Assembly: GCF_027497215.1 (NCBI RefSeq)
Contig: NZ_CP114904.1
Location: 7,070,997 to 7,134,996, forward strand
Direction of reading: 5' to 3'
Source: Micromonospora sp. WMMD812
GTDB taxonomy: Bacteria > Actinomycetota > Actinomycetes > Mycobacteriales > Micromonosporaceae
DNA length: 64,000 bases
Shown here: piece after piece, positions 1 to 11,158 of the stretch
Position numbering within the stretch: the first letter of the stretch is position 1
How the letters are laid out: the number at the start of each line of letters is the position of its first letter
Made by a program: the position numbers and the translations under genes
Notes under the pieces: model-generated
Told to the model about the DNA's origin: nothing
The model's database searches: none
The model's input: the letters and a program-made list of their open reading frames with translations, nothing else

Positions 1-793
1 GCCGGTCGACGGCCGCCGCGAGGTCGGCCTCGGACCGTCGCTCCGGGCCGGCGGTGAGCACCACGCCGAGCTCCTGAGCCGCGCCGTCGGCGATGGTGAC
101 GATGCGGTCGGTGCCGCCGCACAGTTCGATGGAGGCCGGCAGCGCGCCCTTTCCCGCCACGTCCAGCACGGCGTCGACGCCGTCGGGGGTGAGGGCGCGT
201 ACCCGGTCGACCAGCCCCGGGCCATAGGTGGTGGGGGTGGCGCCGAGGCCGCGGACTCGATCCTGATTCGCCCCGCTGGCCGTGCCGATCACGGTGGCGC
301 CGCGGTCGGCTGCGAGCTGAACGGCGAGTTGGCCGACTCCGCCGCTCGCACCGTGGACGAGCAGGGTGTCCCCGGCGCCGACCCGGAGCAGGTCGAGGGC
401 GCGGGTCGCGGTCTCCACAGCGACCGGCAGGGCCACGGCCGCCGCGAACTCCAGACCGTCCGGGAGTGTGCTGTAGGTGCTGGCGAGCGCGAACTCACCG
501 TACGCGCCGGCCGGCGCGTCGGCCCAGCCAACCACCCGGTCGCCGACTGCGACGTCGGTGACGCCGTCGCCGAGGGCGTCCACGATGCCGGCCACGTCGA
601 CGCCGAGCACCGCGGGCAGCCGGGTCGGGAAGATCGCCTCCATCGCACCGCTGCGGATCTTGCCGTCGATCGGGTTGACCCCGGCGGCGCGGACCTGGAC
701 CCGGATCTGGGCCGGCCCGGGCGCCGGCAGCGGCACCTCGGTGAGACCCAGGACCTCAGGCCCGCCGAACGCGTTGAATGTGATCGCCTTCAT
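1..793 (-). CDS. NADP-dependent MDR/quinone oxidoreductase (partial, runs off left edge)
   Basis: The reverse strand reads from ATG at 793 (MKAITFNAFGGPEVLG) to the window edge, about 264 residues without a stop. The N-terminal part is a GroES-like fold, and a Rossmann nucleotide motif HGASGGVGQLAVQLA lies near residues 145-160, as in zinc-free quinone oxidoreductases of the medium-chain dehydrogenase superfamily. It would reduce quinones or enones with NADPH; the substrate cannot be read from sequence. It is divergent from a MarR gene with a palindrome between them, so it is probably the MarR target. The C-terminus is missing. Confidence 0.88.
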   Translation of the reverse strand, partial: MKAITFNAFGGPEVLGLTEVPLPAPGPAQIRVQVRAAGVNPIDGKIRSGAMEAIFPTRLPAVLGVDVAGIVDALGDGVTDVAVGDRVVGWADAPAGAYGEFALASTYSTLPDGLEFAAAVALPVAVETATRALDLLRVGAGDTLLVHGASGGVGQLAVQLAADRGATVIGTASGANQDRVRGLGATPTTYGPGLVDRVRALTPDGVDAVLDVAGKGALPASIELCGGTDRIVTIADGAAQELGVVLTAGPERRSEADLAAAVDR

Positions 794-841
794 GATCGGC
801 TCCTTCGCTCTGCCGGAGGGTCCGGACGACTCTCTGGCGAA

Positions 842-862
842 TTAGCTGTCTGAGACAGGTAA
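842..862. promoter_or_regulatory. Candidate MarR operator in the divergent intergenic region
   Basis: An inverted repeat with arms CTGTC (846-850) and GACAG (854-858) around TGA is flanked by TTA at 842 and TAA ending at 862, giving a near-perfect 21-base palindrome. It sits 49 bases upstream of the oxidoreductase start and 77 bases before the MarR start, the usual place for a MarR operator controlling both genes. Function is inferred from position and symmetry. Confidence 0.5.
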
Positions 863-939
863 CCGTGCTGCGAGGCACCGAAATTTCCTGGCGACGAGTG
901 ACCGCAGTCACCGCTGATCCCAACAGGTAATCTGCCGTC

Positions 940-1419
940 GTGGAGAGGGATGACATACCGGCCGGGCACCGGCCACCGAGCGCCGCCGCGGGTGGGCCGG
1001 TCAGCTACGCCATCCTCCGGCTCGGCCGGATCCACCGGATACGTGCCGCTCAACTACTCCGCACCGTCGGCCTGCACCTCGGGCAGGAGGTGCTGATGAT
1101 GCGCCTGTGGGAGTCCGGGCCGCAGCGGCAGGTCGACCTCGCCGCCGAGTTCGGCACCGACTCGGCGGGCATGACCCGCATCGTGCAGCGCCTCGAACGT
1201 GCCGGCTACGTACGCCGTGTGCCGGATCCTGACGACCGCCGGGCGACCCGGGTCGAACCCACGCCGGCCAGCCTCGCCCTGCGCGGACAGGTGGAGCGGA
1301 TCTGGACGGAGCTGGAACGCTTCACCGTCGGCGGCCTGACCGCCGAGGAACAGCGCGACGCTATCCGCGCCATGGAGCGGCTGGAGGGCAATCTGCTGGC
1401 CGCCCCCGCGGCCGAGTAG
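940..1419 (+). CDS. MarR family transcriptional regulator
   Basis: 159 residues from GTG at 940. A winged helix-turn-helix is recognisable at about residues 50-110: LTAEFG-like DLAAEFGTDSAGMTRIVQRL followed by the wing sequence with DPDDRRATRV, the MarR hallmark. MarR dimers usually repress a divergent detoxification gene and are released by small phenolic or oxidative ligands. The divergent oxidoreductase and the palindrome at 842-862 fit this. The ligand is unknown. Confidence 0.9.
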   Translation: MERDDIPAGHRPPSAAAGGPVSYAILRLGRIHRIRAAQLLRTVGLHLGQEVLMMRLWESGPQRQVDLAAEFGTDSAGMTRIVQRLERAGYVRRVPDPDDRRATRVEPTPASLALRGQVERIWTELERFTVGGLTAEEQRDAIRAMERLEGNLLAAPAAE

Positions 1420-1452
1420 TCGACCCGCCCCGCTGCAGAAAGTGAAATCACC

Positions 1453-1935
1453 GTGTCGACTGAACAGCACCGCCCCACCATCCGCCCTGCAGCCGGGTTA
1501 GATCTTGATGATCTCCAGGCTCTCGCGCGTCGCACGATCGACACCTGTTACCGCGGGTTCCTCGGCGACGAGGGAGTGGACTGGTTCATCGGCAGTGGCG
1601 CTTCGGACGCGCACGTGCGGAGTCATCTGGAGCGGGGTGGCGTGCACTGTCTCAGCCAGGACGGCCGAATCGTCGGCTTCTCCATCCTCGATGGTCCCAC
1701 GATCGACCTGATGATGGTCGACCCGGATCATCGCCGTCGAGGGCTGGGCCGCCTCCTGCTTCGGCACGTGGAAGACACGCTCCTTGCCCGGTACTCGACC
1801 ATCCGGCTGGAGAGCTTCGCGGACAATGCCGGGGCCAACTCCTTCTATGAGGCGTGCGGCTGGGCTCGCGGGGATCGGCTGGAGGGCGAGGGACCAGCCA
1901 AGGTCGAGTACACCAGGGACGGCACGGGCGGCTGA
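1453..1935 (+). CDS. GNAT family N-acetyltransferase
   Basis: 160 residues, GTG start at 1453. The acetyl-CoA binding signature of the GNAT fold is visible in the middle (LMMVDPDHRRRGLGRLLLRH, residues about 85-104), followed by the typical C-terminal ADNAGANSFYEACGW segment. GNAT enzymes move an acetyl group from acetyl-CoA to an amine; the acceptor here is unknown. It lies 33 bases after marR on the same strand and may be cotranscribed with it. Confidence 0.85.
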   Translation: MSTEQHRPTIRPAAGLDLDDLQALARRTIDTCYRGFLGDEGVDWFIGSGASDAHVRSHLERGGVHCLSQDGRIVGFSILDGPTIDLMMVDPDHRRRGLGRLLLRHVEDTLLARYSTIRLESFADNAGANSFYEACGWARGDRLEGEGPAKVEYTRDGTGG

Positions 1936-2272
1936 GGGCCACCCAGGTCGGTGGACGTACGCCTCCTCGATGAGAGGCTCCACATCGGTCGGGAGCGGTC
2001 ACCGTCGTGCGGCGGCTGCGACCGGTCTGCCTACCGGAACGTCTCCGGCCTGCCGCCTCCACCGGGGCTGCGCGAGGCCGATCCGCTGCGTGTGCCACGC
2101 ACTGTCGGCGCCGTTGCGGCGAGCCTGAACGCCGCACGCCGGCACGGCTGATCTCGATCTCTCCGGTCACGCCACCGTGGCCCCGCCACCCCGACCGGTC
2201 GATGCCTGGCGGGCTGCTGCGGCGCGTCACCGCCGTTACGAGAACGTGACGGGTGCATTTCGACGGCAGGTG
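1936..2272. other. Gene-free stretch before the first sugar importer
   Basis: About 340 bases in which only shadow reading frames are open. I see no RNA gene, repeat or clear terminator hairpin. Control signals for the importer begin at 2273. Confidence 0.5.
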
Positions 2273-2300
2273 TTGACGGCCTCATTGTGAGCGCTAACAC
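2273..2300 (+). promoter_or_regulatory. Promoter with overlapping LacI operator for the sugar importer
   Basis: A -35 box TTGACG (2273-2278) is followed after 16 bases by TAACAC (2295-2300). The operator TGTGAGCGCTAACA (2286-2299) covers the spacer and -10 box, so a bound LacI-type protein would block polymerase. The exact reverse complement of this 14-mer occurs in front of araB (16448-16461). The start codon of the binding protein is 49 bases downstream. Confidence 0.7.
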
Positions 2301-2348
2301 TACGGCGGTCACAAAGTTTTGCGCGCGTCCGGAGAGGAGAGACAGCTC

Positions 2349-3491
2349 GTGGGCAAACGATTTCTGGCCGCACTCAGCGGTACGGTCCTGGCGCTCGGCC
2401 TCGTCGCCTGCGGCGGCGAGGGAGCCGGCGGCGGGGGCGACACCAGTGGGGACAGCCCCGCGGACCTGACCATCGGCGTCTCCATGCCGACCCAGACCTC
2501 CGAGCGGTGGATCGCCGACGGGAAGTCGGTGAAGGAGAAGCTGGAGGCGAAGGGCTACAAGGTCGACCTCCAGTACGCGGGCGACGACATCCCCACCCAG
2601 TCGCAGCAGGTCGACCAGATGATCACGCAGGGCGCGGATGTCCTGATCATCGCGGCGATCGACGGAACGGCACTGAGCGGCCAGTTGCAGGCGGCGGCCG
2701 ACGCGAAGATCCCGGTCATCGCCTACGACCGGCTGATCCGCGACAGCCCCAACGTCGACTTCTACGTCAGCTTCGACAACTACAAAGTCGGCGTGGCCCA
2801 GGCCAGCGCGCTGCTGGTCGGCCTCGGCCTGCAGAACAAGGACGGCTCGAAGGGCAGCGCGACCGGCCCGTTCAACATCGAACTCTTCGCCGGCTCGCTG
2901 GACGACAACAACGCCCACTTCTTCTTCGACGGCGCCATGGACACGCTGAAGCCGTTCATCGACGACAAGTCGCTGCGGGTGAAGTCGGGCCAGACCGCCA
3001 TCGAGCAGGTGGCGATCCTGCGCTGGCAGCAGGAGACCGCGCAGAAGCGGATGGAGGATCTGCTGACCTCGAGCTACAACGACGGTTCGAAGGTGCAGGG
3101 CGTCCTGTCGCCGTACGACGGCCTGTCGCGCGGAATCATCACCGCGCTGCAGAACGCCGGATACGGCGGCGCGGCCAACAAGATGCCCGTGGTGACCGGT
3201 CAGGACGCGGAGATCGCCTCGGTCAAGCTCATCAACGACGGTGTCCAGAGCTCCACCATCTTCAAGGACACCCGACTGCTGGCCGAGCAGGCCGTGATCG
3301 CGGCCGAGGCGTTCCTGCAGGAGAAGGAGGCGCAGGCCAACGACACCAAGACGTACAACAACGGCGTCAAGGTCGTCCCGTCCTACCTCCTGCCGGTCCA
3401 GACGGTCTACAAGGACGACATCAAGTCCGTCCTCGTCGACTCCGGCTACTGGACGGCCGACGAGGTCGCCAGCGGCCAGGCCAAGGGCTGA
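2349..3491 (+). CDS. ABC transporter sugar-binding lipoprotein, ChvE/XylF-like
   Basis: 380 residues. GTG at 2349 is preferred because GGAGAGGAGA lies just upstream and it places a lipoprotein signal (LALGLVAC, Cys near residue 21) at the N-terminus. A Gly-rich linker precedes a Peripl_BP_4 fold beginning [16 protein letters not shown]. The segment [15 protein letters not shown] resembles ChvE/XylF proteins that bind arabinose, xylose or galactose. It is the first gene of a binding protein-ATPase-permease operon. The LacI operator shared with araB suggests L-arabinose as a ligand, but xylose is possible. Confidence 0.88.
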   Translation: MGKRFLAALSGTVLALGLVACGGEGAGGGGDTSGDSPADLTIGVSMPTQTSERWIADGKSVKEKLEAKGYKVDLQYAGDDIPTQSQQVDQMITQGADVLIIAAIDGTALSGQLQAAADAKIPVIAYDRLIRDSPNVDFYVSFDNYKVGVAQASALLVGLGLQNKDGSKGSATGPFNIELFAGSLDDNNAHFFFDGAMDTLKPFIDDKSLRVKSGQTAIEQVAILRWQQETAQKRMEDLLTSSYNDGSKVQGVLSPYDGLSRGIITALQNAGYGGAANKMPVVTGQDAEIASVKLINDGVQSSTIFKDTRLLAEQAVIAAEAFLQEKEAQANDTKTYNNGVKVVPSYLLPVQTVYKDDIKSVLVDSGYWTADEVASGQAKG

Positions 3492-3497
3492 CCGCGT

Positions 3498-3539
3498 CCG
3501 TCGGGTCCGGTGCCGGCCACGCGGCACCGGACCCGACGG
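3498..3539 (+). terminator. Perfect long stem-loop between binding-protein and ATPase genes
   Basis: Left arm CCGTCGGGTCCGGTGCC (3498-3514) is exactly complementary to 3523-3539, giving a 17-bp stem around an 8-base loop; there is no T tract. It begins six bases after the stop codon. Such hairpins after binding-protein genes usually protect the upstream mRNA or terminate part of the transcripts, so the binding protein is made in excess over the ATPase and permease. Confidence 0.75.
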
Positions 3540-3574
3540 AACCAACCACGACGGGTACGACCAGGACGGTGACC

Positions 3575-5109
<1,535 letters not shown>

Positions 5110-5113
<4 letters not shown>

Positions 5114-6360
5114 CCACCACGAAGCCGTCGGCGTCCCCGCAGCGCGCGTCGTCCGACGACGGCGCCACCGCCGCCCTGCACACCGGCACCAGCGATCCCC
5201 GGACCCTGATCCTCGGCAACCTGCGTCAGAGCGGGATCTACATCGCCCTGGTCGTGATAGTCGCCCTCTTCGCGGTCCTGACCGACGGTGTCTCGCTGAG
5301 CCCCGGCAACATCACGAACATCGTCCTGCAGTACTCGTACATCCTGGTGCTCGCGATCGGCATGGTCATCGTGATCATCGGCGGCCACATCGACCTGTCG
5401 GTCGGATCGGTGGTCGCGCTCACCGGCGCGGTCTCGGCCGTCCTGGTCATCCGGCAGGGACACCCGTGGTGGATCGGCGTGCTCGCCGCGCTGGCCGTCG
5501 GCATCGCGGTCGGCGCATGGCACGGCTTCTGGGTCGCGTACGCGGGGATCCCGGCGTTCATCGTGACCCTCGCCGGCATGCTGCTGTTCCGCGGGCTCAC
5601 GCTGCGCGTGCTCGACAACATCTCGCTGTCGCCGTTCCCGGCCGAGTACCAGCGCGTCGCGGCCGGCTTTCTCAACGGACTTCTCGGCGGGCAGGGCTAC
5701 GACGCCTTCACCCTGCTGATCGGGGCGGTCGCGGTGGCGGGCTACGCGGTCAGCGTCTTCCGGACCCGGCTCGCCCGCATCCGCTACCAGCAGCCCGTCG
5801 AGTCCTTCCCGCTCTTCGTGGCCCGCGTGCTGCTGGTCGGCGCGGTCATCATGTACTTCGCCTGGCAGTTGGCCCACGCGCGGGGGCTGCCGATCGTGCT
5901 GATCGTCCTGGCCGTGCTCGTGCTGGTCTACGGGCTGGTCACCCGGCGCACGGTCTTCGGCCGCCGGGTGTACGCGATCGGCGGCAACCTCTCCGCGGCG
6001 ACGCTGTCCGGGGTGAAGGTCCGCACCGTCAACTTCTGGATGTTCGTGAACATGGGCTTCCTCGCGGCGGTGGCGGGCGTCATCTACTCCTCGCGGTCCA
6101 ACGGGGCCCAGCCGGCCGCCGGGAACATGTTCGAACTGGACGCGATCGCCGCTGCCTTCATCGGCGGCGCGGCGGTCACCGGCGGCGTGGGCACCGTCGT
6201 GGGCGCCATGGTCGGCGGGCTCATCATGGCCGTGATGAGCAACGGCATGCAGCTCATGGGCGTCGACCAGTCGACGCAGTCGGTCGTGAAGGGACTCGTC
6301 CTGCTCGTCGCCGTCGCCTTCGACGTGTACAACAAGCGCCGCGCCGAGTCGACCCGCTGA
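5110..6360 (+). CDS. Sugar ABC transporter permease, GguB/XylH-like
   Basis: 416 residues; the ATG overlaps the ATPase stop (ATGA), so the two are translationally coupled. It has about ten hydrophobic segments and the CUT2 permease signature [17 protein letters not shown] near residue 95. The length fits GguB/XylH proteins (about 390-430). With the two upstream genes it forms a complete high-affinity monosaccharide importer. Its end lies 44 bases from the convergent lacI gene. Confidence 0.93.
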
Positions 6361-6404
6361 CTCCGCCGGATCGCCGCGGTGGCGGCCGGGTGGGAAACGT
6401 CCGG

Positions 6405-7424
6405 TCAGGCCGGCCGGCCGCCACTGCTGGCCCGGACCACGAGGGTCGGCTCCACCGGCGACGGCCTCGGTCCCTCCGCCGGGCCGTCCAGCAGATCCAG
6501 CAGGGCCGCGACGCACCGGCGGCCGACCTCGTCGAAGTCCTGGCGGACGGTGGTCAGGGGCGGGGTGAAGTACTCGGCCTCCGGAATGTCGTCGAATCCG
6601 ACCACACTGACATCCTCCGGCACCCGGACGCCCCGCTGGTGGAGGGCCCGGAGGAGGCCGAGCGCCTGGTGGTCGTTGGCGCAGAAGACCGCCGTGACGT
6701 CCCGCCGCTCGGCGAGCGACCGCCCGATCTCGTAACCCGCGCGTGGACTCCAGTCGCCGGTGATGACCGGTGGGACGCGCCGGCCGGCGCCCTCGAGCGC
6801 CGACCGCCACCCCTCGATGCGGTCACCGGCCTCCAGCCAGTCCCGGGGGCCGGCGATGTGCAGGACCGTCTCGTGCCCGAGCGTGAGGAGGTGCTCGACG
6901 GCCAGGCGGGCACCGGCGACCTGGTCGACGGAGACGCTGGGCAGCTCGCCGTCACCCCCGGGCTCGACCAGCACCGCGGGTACGCCGGAGGGCAGGCCGT
7001 GCACGGCGACGGCCGCGCTGACCAAGGGTGCGATGACCGCGACCCCGGCCACCGACTGCGCGGTCAGCGTGTCGATGGCGGACGCGACCCCGGACCGGTC
7101 GAGTCGCTCCAGGGTGACGATGTTGATCCCGTAGCCGGCGGCGCGGGCGGCCCGCTCGATGCCTAGCAGGGTGGCCGCCGGGCCGTAGAGGATGGTGTCG
7201 AAGCTGACCACGCCGATGACCTTCGACCGCCGTGCCGCCAGCCCGCGAGCCAGCGCGTTCGGCCGGTAGTTGAGCTGGTGCACGGCTCGCAGCACGCGCT
7301 CCCGAGTCTCCTGACGGACGCTCGGGTGGTTGTTCAGGACCCGGGACACGGTCTGGTGCGAGACCCCGGCGAGCCGTGCGACATCGCTCATGACCGCGGC
7401 GCGCGCGGCTGGCTGCTGGTGCAT
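6405..7424 (-). CDS. LacI family regulator, probable arabinose repressor
   Basis: 339 residues. The N-terminal helix-turn-helix reads MSDVARLAGVSHQTVSRVLN (from about residue 12), with a hinge helix NALARGLAARR and a Peripl_BP_3 ligand domain. It follows araA on the same strand after a strong hairpin, so it may also have its own promoter. Its recognition helix HQTVSRVLNNHP is the same as in the LacI at 21447-22502, so both should bind the TGTTAGCGCTAACA-type sites of this window. A sugar of the arabinose pathway is the likely inducer (inference). Confidence 0.9.
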   Translation of the reverse strand: MHQQPAARAAVMSDVARLAGVSHQTVSRVLNNHPSVRQETRERVLRAVHQLNYRPNALARGLAARRSKVIGVVSFDTILYGPAATLLGIERAARAAGYGINIVTLERLDRSGVASAIDTLTAQSVAGVAVIAPLVSAAVAVHGLPSGVPAVLVEPGGDGELPSVSVDQVAGARLAVEHLLTLGHETVLHIAGPRDWLEAGDRIEGWRSALEGAGRRVPPVITGDWSPRAGYEIGRSLAERRDVTAVFCANDHQALGLLRALHQRGVRVPEDVSVVGFDDIPEAEYFTPPLTTVRQDFDEVGRRCVAALLDLLDGPAEGPRPSPVEPTLVVRASSGGRPA

Positions 7425-7495
7425 TGTCAGGTCCCCCTCCGGGTCATCGTAGCCCCGCCGAAGTCGGCGCGAATCGACCTCCTACCAGGGGCGTT

Positions 7496-7536
7496 GCCGG
7501 TCGGTGCGCTCCCGGCGGGAGAGCACACCGACCGGC
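7496..7536 (-). terminator. Hairpin terminator after araA
   Basis: Arms GCCGGTCGGTG (7496-7506) and CACCGACCGGC (7526-7536) are exact complements. After one mismatch a further four pairs (GCTC/GAGC) form, leaving a nine-base loop. It lies 23 bases downstream of the araA stop and before lacI, so it probably ends or attenuates the araBD-transporter-araA transcript. Confidence 0.65.
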
Positions 7537-7558
7537 CGGCCGACGTTGGCGACGGTCC

Positions 7559-9064
7559 TCAGAACCCCTTGGCCAGTCGGAAGTAGGCCTGATTCCAGCG
7601 GATCTCGTTCGCGAGCCGTCGAGGGGTCGTCTCCGCGTCGATGACGAGGAGCTCGGTGCCGGTCATCTCGGCGAGGTCGTGCAGCTCCTCGGTCCCGACG
7701 GCCTGCGAGAGGACCGTGTGGTGCGGTGCTCCCGCGGTGAGCCAGGCCTCCGCCGACGTGCCGAGGTCGGGGCGGGGTCGCCACACCGCACGCGCCACCG
7801 GCAGCTTCGGCAGCGGCTGCGGGGGAGCGACCACGTCGATCTCGTTGGCGACCAGGCGGAACCGGTCGCCCATGTCGGCGAGGCCGAGCACCACGCCCGG
7901 GCCCGGTCGGGCGTCGAACACCAACCGGACCGGGTCCTCCCGTCCGCCGATGCCCAGCGGGTGGATCTCGACGCTAGGCGTCCCGGCGGCGATGCTCGGG
8001 CAGACCTCCAGCATGTGCGCGCCGAGGACCACTTCCTGCCCGGGCGTGAGGTCGTAGGTGTAGTCCTCCATGAAGGACGTGCCGCCGTCGGTGCCCACGG
8101 ACATGGCCTTGAGCGTGTGCACGAGCACCGAGGTCTTCCAGTCGCCCTCGCCGCCGAACCCGTAGCCGTCCGCCATCAGGCGCTGCACGGCGATGCCGGG
8201 TAGCTGGCGCAGCCCGCCGAGGTCCTCGAAGTTGGTCGTGAAGGCGCCGAACCGGCCGGCGGTGAGGAACTGCCGCAGCCCGGCCTCGATGCGGGCGGCG
8301 TAGCGGAGGGAGTCGTGCCGGTTCCCGCCGGCCCGCAGCGCGGGGTCGAGCCGGTAACTGTCCTCGTACTCCTTGACCAGCTCGTCGATCCGCCCGTCGG
8401 AGACCGCGTCGACGGCGGCCACCAGGTCGTTCACCCCGTACGTGTTGACCGAGACGCCGAACCGCAGCTCCGCCTCGACCTTGTCGCCCTCGGTCACGGC
8501 CACGTCGCGCATGTTGTCGCCGAAGCGGACCAGGCGCAGCGACCGCATCGCGGCGTAGCCGACCGCCGCCCGGGTCCACGCCGCGATCCGCGCGACGACC
8601 TGCGGGTTGCTGACGTGCCCGGCGACCGTCTTGCGGGCGACCCCGAGCCGGCTCTGCACGTACCCGAACTCCCGGTCACCGTGGGCGGCCTGGTTGAGGT
8701 TCATGAAGTCCATGTCGATCTCGGACCACGGCAGTGCGACGTTCGCCTGGGTGTGCAGGTGCAGCAGGGGGGTACGCAGGGCGTCCAGGCCGGAGATCCA
8801 CATCTTGGCCGGTGAGAAGGTGTGCATCCAGGCGATCACCCCGACCGCTCCCTGGGCGGCGGCGTCCCGGCACACGGCCAGGATCTCGGAGCTGGACGTG
8901 AGCACGGGCTTCCAGACCACCCGGGCGGGGATGGCGGGATCGGCGTCGAGCTGCGCGGCGATCTGCTGGGACTGGGCGGCCACCTGAGCCAGGGTCTCCG
9001 GGCCGTAGAGCCCCTGGCTGCCGGTGAGGAACCAGACCTCGGGGGCCGGGGATGGGCGAGTCAT
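7559..9064 (-). CDS. araA: L-arabinose isomerase
   Basis: 501 residues, the normal length. It begins with the AraA signature [13 protein letters not shown] and carries the conserved [25 protein letters not shown] and GEGDWKTS segments around the Mn-binding active site. AraA converts L-arabinose to L-ribulose in the cytoplasm. It is the last gene of the araB-araD-transporter-araA transcript, 31 bases after the second permease. Confidence 0.97.
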   Translation of the reverse strand: MTRPSPAPEVWFLTGSQGLYGPETLAQVAAQSQQIAAQLDADPAIPARVVWKPVLTSSSEILAVCRDAAAQGAVGVIAWMHTFSPAKMWISGLDALRTPLLHLHTQANVALPWSEIDMDFMNLNQAAHGDREFGYVQSRLGVARKTVAGHVSNPQVVARIAAWTRAAVGYAAMRSLRLVRFGDNMRDVAVTEGDKVEAELRFGVSVNTYGVNDLVAAVDAVSDGRIDELVKEYEDSYRLDPALRAGGNRHDSLRYAARIEAGLRQFLTAGRFGAFTTNFEDLGGLRQLPGIAVQRLMADGYGFGGEGDWKTSVLVHTLKAMSVGTDGGTSFMEDYTYDLTPGQEVVLGAHMLEVCPSIAAGTPSVEIHPLGIGGREDPVRLVFDARPGPGVVLGLADMGDRFRLVANEIDVVAPPQPLPKLPVARAVWRPRPDLGTSAEAWLTAGAPHHTVLSQAVGTEELHDLAEMTGTELLVIDAETTPRRLANEIRWNQAYFRLAKGF

Positions 9065-9095
9065 GCGTTTTGCCTTCCGATCATCGGGTGGGGGG

Positions 9096-10091
9096 CTACT
9101 GCTTGCGGAAGCCGATGAGGCGTTGGAGCACGATGAACGCGAACAGCAGACCGCCGATCACGATCTTGGTCCACCAGGAGTTGAGGGTGCCGTCGAAGGT
9201 GATCAGCGTCTGGATCACACCGAGCACCAGCACGCCGAGCACCGTGCCCAGGACGTAGCCGGCCCCGCCGGTGAGCAGGGTGCCGCCGATGACCACGGCG
9301 GCGATCGCGTCCAACTCCATGCCGACGGCGATCAGCGGGGCCCCGGAGAGGGTGTAGAAGGACAACAGGATGCCGCCGATGGCCGAGCAGAGCCCGCTGA
9401 TGGTGTAGACGGCGATCCGGGTACGGCCCACCGGCAGGCCCATCAGCAGCGCCGACTGCGGGTTCCCGCCGATCGCGTACACGTTGCGGCCCAGTCGGGT
9501 GTACGCCAGCGTGTACGCGGCCAGCGCGACCACCACGAGCGTGACCAGGACGCTGACGGTCAGGAAGTTGTCGCCGATGCGGATCCGTTCCTGCGCGACG
9601 CCCGTCCAGAAGCCGTCGGTGATCGGGATGGACGAGGAGCTGATCCAGGTGCACAGGCCGCGGGCGAAGAACATGCCGGCCAATGTCACGATGAAGGGCT
9701 GGATCTCGAAGAAGTGGATGACGCAGCCCATCGCGAAACCGAGCGTCGGACCGATCAGCAGCGCGATCAGCAGCACCAGCGCGGGCGGCAGCCCATCGCG
9801 CAGCAGCGCGGCCGAGACCATGGCGGTCATCGCCACCACCGACCCCACCGACAGGTCGATGCCGCCGGTGAGGATCACGAAGGTCATGCCGACCGCGACC
9901 ACGAGCAGGAACCCGTTGTCGATGAAGACGTTGTAGACGACCTGGACGTCGGAGAAGGCCCGGTACTGGGACACCCCGATGCCGTACATGACCAGGAGCA
10001 GGCCGAGGCTGACCAGCACCGGCACCTGCCGCCGCGGCAGCTGCCACGACGTCGCGCGGTCCCGCCGGTCGGCGAGTGGGGTCGTGCTCAT
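9096..10091 (-). CDS. Sugar ABC transporter permease, YjfF-like
   Basis: 331 residues from ATG at 10091, which overlaps the stop of the preceding permease by four bases. It is a CUT2 permease with the signature [19 protein letters not shown] (about residue 70) and eight to ten membrane segments. As in E. coli ytfQRT-yjfF it is the second of two permeases, so the channel is probably a heterodimer. Context with araBAD suggests L-arabinose or arabino-oligosaccharide import, perhaps the furanose form. Confidence 0.92.
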   Translation of the reverse strand: MSTTPLADRRDRATSWQLPRRQVPVLVSLGLLLVMYGIGVSQYRAFSDVQVVYNVFIDNGFLLVVAVGMTFVILTGGIDLSVGSVVAMTAMVSAALLRDGLPPALVLLIALLIGPTLGFAMGCVIHFFEIQPFIVTLAGMFFARGLCTWISSSSIPITDGFWTGVAQERIRIGDNFLTVSVLVTLVVVALAAYTLAYTRLGRNVYAIGGNPQSALLMGLPVGRTRIAVYTISGLCSAIGGILLSFYTLSGAPLIAVGMELDAIAAVVIGGTLLTGGAGYVLGTVLGVLVLGVIQTLITFDGTLNSWWTKIVIGGLLFAFIVLQRLIGFRKQ

Positions 10092-11158
10092 GCCGGCACC
10101 TGCTCCTTCTGCTCGCCGACCGGCGCCACCGGTCGTCCGCCGGGCGGGCGCCTGCGGCGGAACCTGGCGCGGAAGGCGGGGGCCTGGATGAGGCAGACCG
10201 CGATCACGACCATCGCCTTGAACAGCAGGGACGTCTGCGGGTCGATGTTCATGGCGTAGACCGAGGTGGTCAGGGTCTGGATGAGGAGCGCGCCGACGAC
10301 CGTGCCGCCGAGGTAGAACCGGCCGCCGACCAGCGAGGTGCCACCGATGACCACGGCGAGGATCGCGTCGAGTTCGACCCACAGTCCGGCGGCGTTGCCG
10401 TCCGCGCTGGAGACGTTCGCGGTCATCATGAAGCCCGCCACGGCGGCGCACGCCGCGCTCACGACGTAGACGAGCAGCTTGATCCGTCGTGCGCGGATGC
10501 CCGCCAGCCGGCTGGCCTCGGCGTTGCCCCCGACCGCCTCGATGATCATCCCGAGGGCGGTGCGGCGGGTCAGCACGGCCACCAGCAGCGTCACCGCCAG
10601 CGCGAGGACGATGGCGAACGGCAGGGTCAGCACGTGCCCCACCCCGATCATCCGGTACGGGTCGCTGTTGACGGTGATGATCTGGCCCGAGGTGATGAGC
10701 TGCGCGAGGCCCCGGCCGGCGACCATCAGGATCAGCGTGGCGATGATCGGCTGGATGCCGATCACCGCCACCAGAGCCCCGTTCCACAGGCCGAGCAGCA
10801 GGGCGATCCCGATGGCGATGGCCAGGGCGACCAGGACGCCGCCGAGGCTGTTCTGGTCGGGCTGACGGCTGATGTAGAGGCAGGCCACCGCGCCGCTGAC
10901 GGCGACCACGGAGCCGACCGAGAGGTCGATCCCGCCGGTCGCGATGACGAGCGTCATGCCCAGGGCGACGAGGATCAGCGGCGCGCTGAGCCGCACGATG
11001 TCGATGAGGCTGCCGTACAGGTGCCCATTCTTGATCTCCACGGCGAGGAAGCTGGGCCGGTAGGCCGCGTTCGCCGCCAGGAGCAGCACGAGAACCACGA
11101 CCGGCCAGAAGAGCCGGTGGCCGGTGACGGCCGGAAGACGTGTCCGCCAGGCGCTCAT
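10088..11158 (-). CDS. Sugar ABC transporter permease, YtfT-like
   Basis: 356 residues; start and stop both overlap neighbouring genes by four bases. CUT2 permease signature [20 protein letters not shown] near residue 70 and about ten hydrophobic segments; a basic, proline-rich cytoplasmic tail (RRRRPPGGRP) ends the protein. It partners with the YjfF-like permease and the ATPase upstream. Confidence 0.92.
   Translation of the reverse strand: MSAWRTRLPAVTGHRLFWPVVVLVLLLAANAAYRPSFLAVEIKNGHLYGSLIDIVRLSAPLILVALGMTLVIATGGIDLSVGSVVAVSGAVACLYISRQPDQNSLGGVLVALAIAIGIALLLGLWNGALVAVIGIQPIIATLILMVAGRGLAQLITSGQIITVNSDPYRMIGVGHVLTLPFAIVLALAVTLLVAVLTRRTALGMIIEAVGGNAEASRLAGIRARRIKLLVYVVSAACAAVAGFMMTANVSSADGNAAGLWVELDAILAVVIGGTSLVGGRFYLGGTVVGALLIQTLTTSVYAMNIDPQTSLLFKAMVVIAVCLIQAPAFRARFRRRRPPGGRPVAPVGEQKEQVPA

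Noticed and set aside
2507..3574. Long open frame running through the binding-protein gene into the ATPase gene
   Set aside because: It is out of frame with the binding protein and only continuous because of high GC; the ATPase has its own ribosome site and ATG at 3575.
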